Below, in pieces: positions 61,246 through 64,000 of a stretch of 64,000 bases of DNA. The position numbers were made by a program, and so were the translations under genes. The stretch lies in NCBI GenBank assembly GCA_038213435.1, contig JBBQTI010000001.1:62001-126000 (forward strand). The letters run 5' to 3'. Within the stretch, counting starts at the first letter, position 1. The number at the start of each line of letters is the position of its first letter. Below the pieces are notes generated by a model, which saw nothing but the letters and a program-made list of their open reading frames with translations, had not been told where the DNA came from and did no database searches. This DNA is from PALSA-610 sp038213435. Lineage in GTDB: Bacteria; Actinomycetota; Acidimicrobiia; IMCC26256; PALSA-610.

Positions 61246-62349
61246 TCAAAGAGTGGCGAAGTATTCGTCGGCGACGCGCTCGCGCTGCCAACCCTGCGCG
61301 CCCATCAGCAGGTCGTCGACCTTGGCCCGCCGCAAGAACAGGTGGGCGTCGTTCTCCCACGTGTATCCCACGCCGCCGTGGATCTGGATGCACTCCGCAG
61401 TGACGTAGTTCGCCGCGGTCGCGGCCTGCGCCTTGGCCATCGCAGCCGCGATCTCGCGATCGGGTGCGTCGACGGCCGACGCCCACGCGGCGTAGTGCAC
61501 CGCGACGCGGGCGATCTCGATCTCGCGCAGCATGTCGACCGCCTTGTGCCGCGTCACCTGGAACTTCGAGAGCGGCTTGCCGAACACTTCACGAGCCTGC
61601 GCGTAGTCGAGCGCGAGCGCGCTGGCGGCTTCGCTCACGCCGATCAGCTCGGCCGCGAGCAATACTGCCGCGTCGTCGGCCAGGCGACGCCAGAGGTGCG
61701 CGTGATCGCCGGGCGGGCCGACGAGGAGCGCTCGCGTCTCCTCGAATTCGAAGCGGGCGAACTTGCGTGTGATATCGAGCGATGGGGCGGGCTGCGCGTG
61801 CTCGCTGGCGTTCTCGACGAGGAAGGTCTGCAGCCCGTCGCGGGTGCGCGCCGGCACCAGGACCCAGTCGGCCGAATGACCGTCCATGACGAGGGGCTTG
61901 ATCCCGTCGAGCTTGTGACGCGACCCACGGCCCGACGCGCGCACTCGCACACGCTCGATCGGATCACCGTGACCGGCTTCGTCGAGCGCGACCGTGCCGC
62001 GCTCGGTACCCGCGCTCAATCCCACGAGCCGGTCGTCGAGCCCGAGCGCGCGCGCCGCGAGGGTCGCGACGATCGCGGAGGAGAAGTAAGGGCCCGGGAA
62101 AACAGCTCGGCCCATCTCCTCCTGTACCACCACGGCGTCGATGAGTCCGAGACCCAGCCCGCCGTGCTGCTCCGGTACGAGCAGCCCCGTCCAGCCGAGC
62201 TCGACGATGCGGCGCCACAGCTCGGGGGTGATTCCCGTCTCGTCGTGCTCCGCCATGCGCCGTACGTATTCCGTCGGCGCCTCCGCTGCGAGAAAAGAGC
62301 GCACCGCGTCGCGCAGCGCTCCCTGTTCGGGCGAGAACGTGAAGTCCAC
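61246..62349 (-). CDS. Acyl-CoA dehydrogenase (short, FadE-like)
   Basis: The 367-residue flavoprotein follows the ACAD fold: MDFTFSPEQGALRDAVRSFL, LLVPEQHGGLGLGLIDAVVV, then a divergent middle beta-domain, and the C-terminal helices with EVFGKPLSKFQVTRHKAVDM and CIQIHGGVGYTWENDAHLF. The glutamate base expected near GGxGY cannot be placed with certainty. Actinobacterial FadE proteins often work as heterotetramers with a second ACAD, here the divergent gene at 62419. GTG start with TAGCGT ending 6 nt upstream. It leads the ACAD-quinone oxidoreductase unit. Confidence 0.9.
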   Translation of the reverse strand: MDFTFSPEQGALRDAVRSFLAAEAPTEYVRRMAEHDETGITPELWRRIVELGWTGLLVPEQHGGLGLGLIDAVVVQEEMGRAVFPGPYFSSAIVATLAARALGLDDRLVGLSAGTERGTVALDEAGHGDPIERVRVRASGRGSRHKLDGIKPLVMDGHSADWVLVPARTRDGLQTFLVENASEHAQPAPSLDITRKFARFEFEETRALLVGPPGDHAHLWRRLADDAAVLLAAELIGVSEAASALALDYAQAREVFGKPLSKFQVTRHKAVDMLREIEIARVAVHYAAWASAVDAPDREIAAAMAKAQAATAANYVTAECIQIHGGVGYTWENDAHLFLRRAKVDDLLMGAQGWQRERVADEYFATL

Positions 62350-62355
62350 ACGGTC

Positions 62356-62388
62356 ACGCTAGTTGGACCTGACAGTAATGTCAGGTCC
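62356..62388. promoter_or_regulatory. Divergent acyl-CoA dehydrogenase promoter with a 24-bp perfect palindrome
   Basis: Arms GGACCTGACA (62365-62374) and TGTCAGGTCC (62379-62388) flank GTAA. TAGCGT on the minus strand (62356-62361) is the -10 box of the gene at 62349, so the palindrome covers its -35 region. TAATGT (62376-62381), inside the palindrome, could be the -10 box of the plus-strand gene. A dimeric repressor of TetR type bound here would silence both genes; its gene is not in the window. Confidence 0.7.
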
Positions 62389-62418
62389 GTAGTTGCACGG
62401 AGCGAGGGAGTCGTTCGC

Positions 62419-63627
62419 ATGGATTTTTCGTGGTCGCCCGAGGATCTGGCGTTCAAAGAGGAGCTCGAGGCGTTCCTCGAAAAAGAGATGCCACCCTTCA
62501 TCGAGCGGTGGTCGGAGAACGAAGACCTCGACGCGTCGCGCGGCGTCATGGGCGTGATGGACAAACGCAAGGCGTGGCAGAACAAGCTCAACGAAGGACG
62601 CTGGGCCGCGATCCTCTGGCCCGAGGAGTGGGGCGGGCGCGCCGCGACCACTGCACAGCAGGTCGTCTACACGCAGGTCATGGCGAAGTACCGCTCGCCG
62701 GGCATCTTCAACGCGAACGGGATCGTTCAGATCGGCCCGTCGATCATCACGTGGGGCACCGACGAGCAGAAGGCGCGGTGGTTGCCGCCCATCCTCGACG
62801 CGAGCGAGCACTGGTGCCAAGGGTTCTCCGAGCCGCAGGCCGGCTCCGATCTCGCGAACCTGCGCACGACGGCGATCAAGGCGAGCGATGGGTCGCACTA
62901 CGTCGTGAACGGTCAAAAGACGTGGATCAGCTCGGCGCAGATCGCGAAATGGGGCCTGTTCCTGATGCGCACCGACCCGACCGCGATCGAGCGCGGCGTC
63001 AAGCACGAAGGCATCACGACGTTCATCGTCGACATGGAGTTGCCGGGGATCGAGGTGCGACCCATCCGTGAGATCACCGGCGACTCATTGTTCTGCGAGG
63101 TCTTCTTCACCGACGTGAGGATTCCTGATTCCGATCGGCTCGGCGACGAGGGAAACGGCTGGCTCGTCTCGATGGGGGCGCTGGGTCAGGAGCGCGTCGG
63201 GAGCGCCGGACAGGCGATCTCGATGGCACAGGATCTCCGCGCGCTGTTGCAGACCGCGCGCGCGGAAAATCCCGACGCCTTACGCGACCCTGCGATCCGA
63301 GAGCGCGTGGCGAAGCTGCACATTCAGATCGAAGCGACCCGCCTCCTCATCATGCGCGCGCTGTCGAAGGTCTTGAAAGGCGAGAAGGGTTGGCCCGAGG
63401 TCCCGCTCGCAAAGCTCCAATGGGGCTACATCTCGCTGTGGCTCGCGGAGCTCGCGCTCGACGTGCTCGGACCGACGGGTGCGCTGCTCAAGGGCGCGCC
63501 CGGGGCGATCGACGGCGGCATGTGGGCCCGGAACTACGTGTGGCAGCGCTACACGACGATCGGCGCGGGGCCGACCGAGGTGCAGAAGAACATCATCGCC
63601 GACCGCGCGCTGAAGCTCGAGCGCTGA
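62419..63627 (+). CDS. Acyl-CoA dehydrogenase
   Basis: The 402-residue ACAD starts MDFSWSPEDLAFKEELEAFL and contains GRWAAILWPEEWGGRAATTA, the flavin/substrate segment WCQGFSEPQAGSDLANLRTT, GQKTWISSAQIAKWGLFLMR, LPGIEVRPIREITGDSLFCE, VFFTDVRIPDSDRLG and the C-terminal YTTIGAGPTEVQKNIIADRA. It is the larger of the divergent pair and carries the better-conserved active-site region. GAGGGAG lies 9 nt before the ATG. Predicted role: alpha,beta-dehydrogenation of a fatty-acyl or steroid side-chain CoA. Confidence 0.93.
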   Translation: MDFSWSPEDLAFKEELEAFLEKEMPPFIERWSENEDLDASRGVMGVMDKRKAWQNKLNEGRWAAILWPEEWGGRAATTAQQVVYTQVMAKYRSPGIFNANGIVQIGPSIITWGTDEQKARWLPPILDASEHWCQGFSEPQAGSDLANLRTTAIKASDGSHYVVNGQKTWISSAQIAKWGLFLMRTDPTAIERGVKHEGITTFIVDMELPGIEVRPIREITGDSLFCEVFFTDVRIPDSDRLGDEGNGWLVSMGALGQERVGSAGQAISMAQDLRALLQTARAENPDALRDPAIRERVAKLHIQIEATRLLIMRALSKVLKGEKGWPEVPLAKLQWGYISLWLAELALDVLGPTGALLKGAPGAIDGGMWARNYVWQRYTTIGAGPTEVQKNIIADRALKLER

Positions 63628-63657
63628 CCGGTCGGCCCCGGGCACTTTTCTCCCGGA

Positions 63658-63683
63658 ATATCGCAAGTTAACACTTGCGTTAT
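63658..63683. promoter_or_regulatory. AT-rich palindrome upstream of the terminal SDR gene
   Basis: CGCAAGT (63662-63668) and ACTTGCG (63673-63679) are perfect inverse copies around TAAC, and the flanks ATA and TAT extend the symmetry with one mismatch. It begins 31 bp after the acyl-CoA dehydrogenase stop and ends 45 bp before the next ATG, a position suited to an operator. It lacks a T-run, so it is not an obvious terminator. Confidence 0.5.
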
Positions 63684-63728
63684 TGCTGGGGCGGGAGCAA
63701 GATCGAGCGAAGCCCGAGGAGGAACACC

Positions 63729-64000
63729 ATGCCCGTCGCAATCATCACCGGCGCCTCACGCGGGTTGGGGCTCGAGCTGGCCCGATCACTGTCGGCCGAC
63801 GGCTGGAACCTCGTCATCGACGCCCGCGATCCGGCGGCGCTGCGAGTCGCGGCCGAGCAGCTCGCTCCATCGGGATTCGTCCGTGCCATACCGGGCGACG
63901 TGGCCAACGCGGCCCATCGTGCCGATCTCGTCAGCGCCGCGACCGAGCTCGGCGGTATCGACCTCCTGGTGAACAACGCGAGCTTGCTCGGCCCGTCGCC
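63729..64000 (+). CDS. Short-chain dehydrogenase/reductase, N-terminal part (runs off the right edge)
   Basis: The visible ~90 residues start MPVAIITGASRGLGLELARS, the TGxxxGxG nucleotide-binding loop, and reach GGIDLLVNNASLLGPSP, the NNAG-type motif (NNAS here). AGGAGGAAC lies just before the ATG. The catalytic Tyr-Lys pair is beyond the window. It follows the acyl-CoA dehydrogenase gene on the same strand but has its own upstream palindrome. Confidence 0.9.
   Translation, partial: MPVAIITGASRGLGLELARSLSADGWNLVIDARDPAALRVAAEQLAPSGFVRAIPGDVANAAHRADLVSAATELGGIDLLVNNASLLGPS

Noticed and set aside
63658..63683. KstR2 (cholesterol-catabolism) operator
   Set aside because: The CAAG...CTTG spacing is six bases, not the two of the KstR2 consensus as I recall it, so I keep it as an unassigned palindrome.

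Overview
The window is GC-rich bacterial DNA. It looks chromosomal and comes from the Actinomycetota, most plausibly an Acidimicrobiia-like lineage. I infer this from gene content and order: an F420-type LLM oxidoreductase, an SCO6745-like protein, RNase E/G with a long disordered N-terminus, HelD, proB/proA after obg, ThrSer-rich linkers, and many GTG starts. No rRNA or phylogenetic marker settles the lineage.

The backbone is one long minus-strand series of housekeeping genes, read from high to low coordinates. The order is tig-clpP-clpX (52.1-48.7 kb), valS-folC-ndk (42.9-38.6), mreB-mreC-mreD-mrdA-rodA (38.5-32.8), radical SAM/DUF2344-rne-rplU-rpmA (32.8-27.4), obg-proB-proA-moxR-VWA (23.6-17.5), rsgA (17.4-16.5), nadD-small membrane protein-rsfS (15.7-14.6), then leuS-comEA-comEC (4.7 kb to the left edge). 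Many junctions overlap by 1-4 nt (TAATG, TAGTG, GTGA, ATGA), which indicates translational coupling. These genes cover protein quality control, tRNA charging, folate and nucleotide metabolism, rod-shape wall growth, RNA decay, ribosome assembly, proline and NAD synthesis, and DNA uptake.

Accessory insertions interrupt this order. At 43.0-48.6 kb are two polytopic membrane proteins, an acyltransferase and a lone ABC ATPase. At 23.6-27.4 kb are a lipoprotein, a HhH-GPD repair protein, HelD and a lipocalin-like relic. From 4.9 to 14.5 kb lies a looser, more variable region. It holds a solitary IS21-like end, a nitronate monooxygenase, a flavoprotein, a recombinase relic, a TetR-controlled SnoaL/NmrA/VOC operon, an F420-type oxidoreductase, remnants of udgX and DUF72 genes, and a CYTH-CHAD protein.

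The right end (52.1-64.0 kb) is catabolic and secretory. It has VOC and SDR enzymes, TatA beside a small membrane protein, two divergent ACMSD-type amidohydrolases with an SCO6745-like partner, a large FtsX-type permease without an adjacent ATPase, and two divergent acyl-CoA dehydrogenases with a quinone oxidoreductase.

Regulatory DNA is unusually readable. About seventeen genes, mostly first genes of transcription units, have a TANNNT -10 box only 6-9 nt before the start codon, which suggests leaderless mRNAs. Three clean operator-like palindromes lie in intergenic regions (10151-10199, 62365-62388, 63658-63683). I found no CRISPR array, prophage or complete mobile element, and no obviously new multi-gene system. 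The most notable oddities are the genes broken by internal deletion, the TatA-like repeat, and the operator palindromes.
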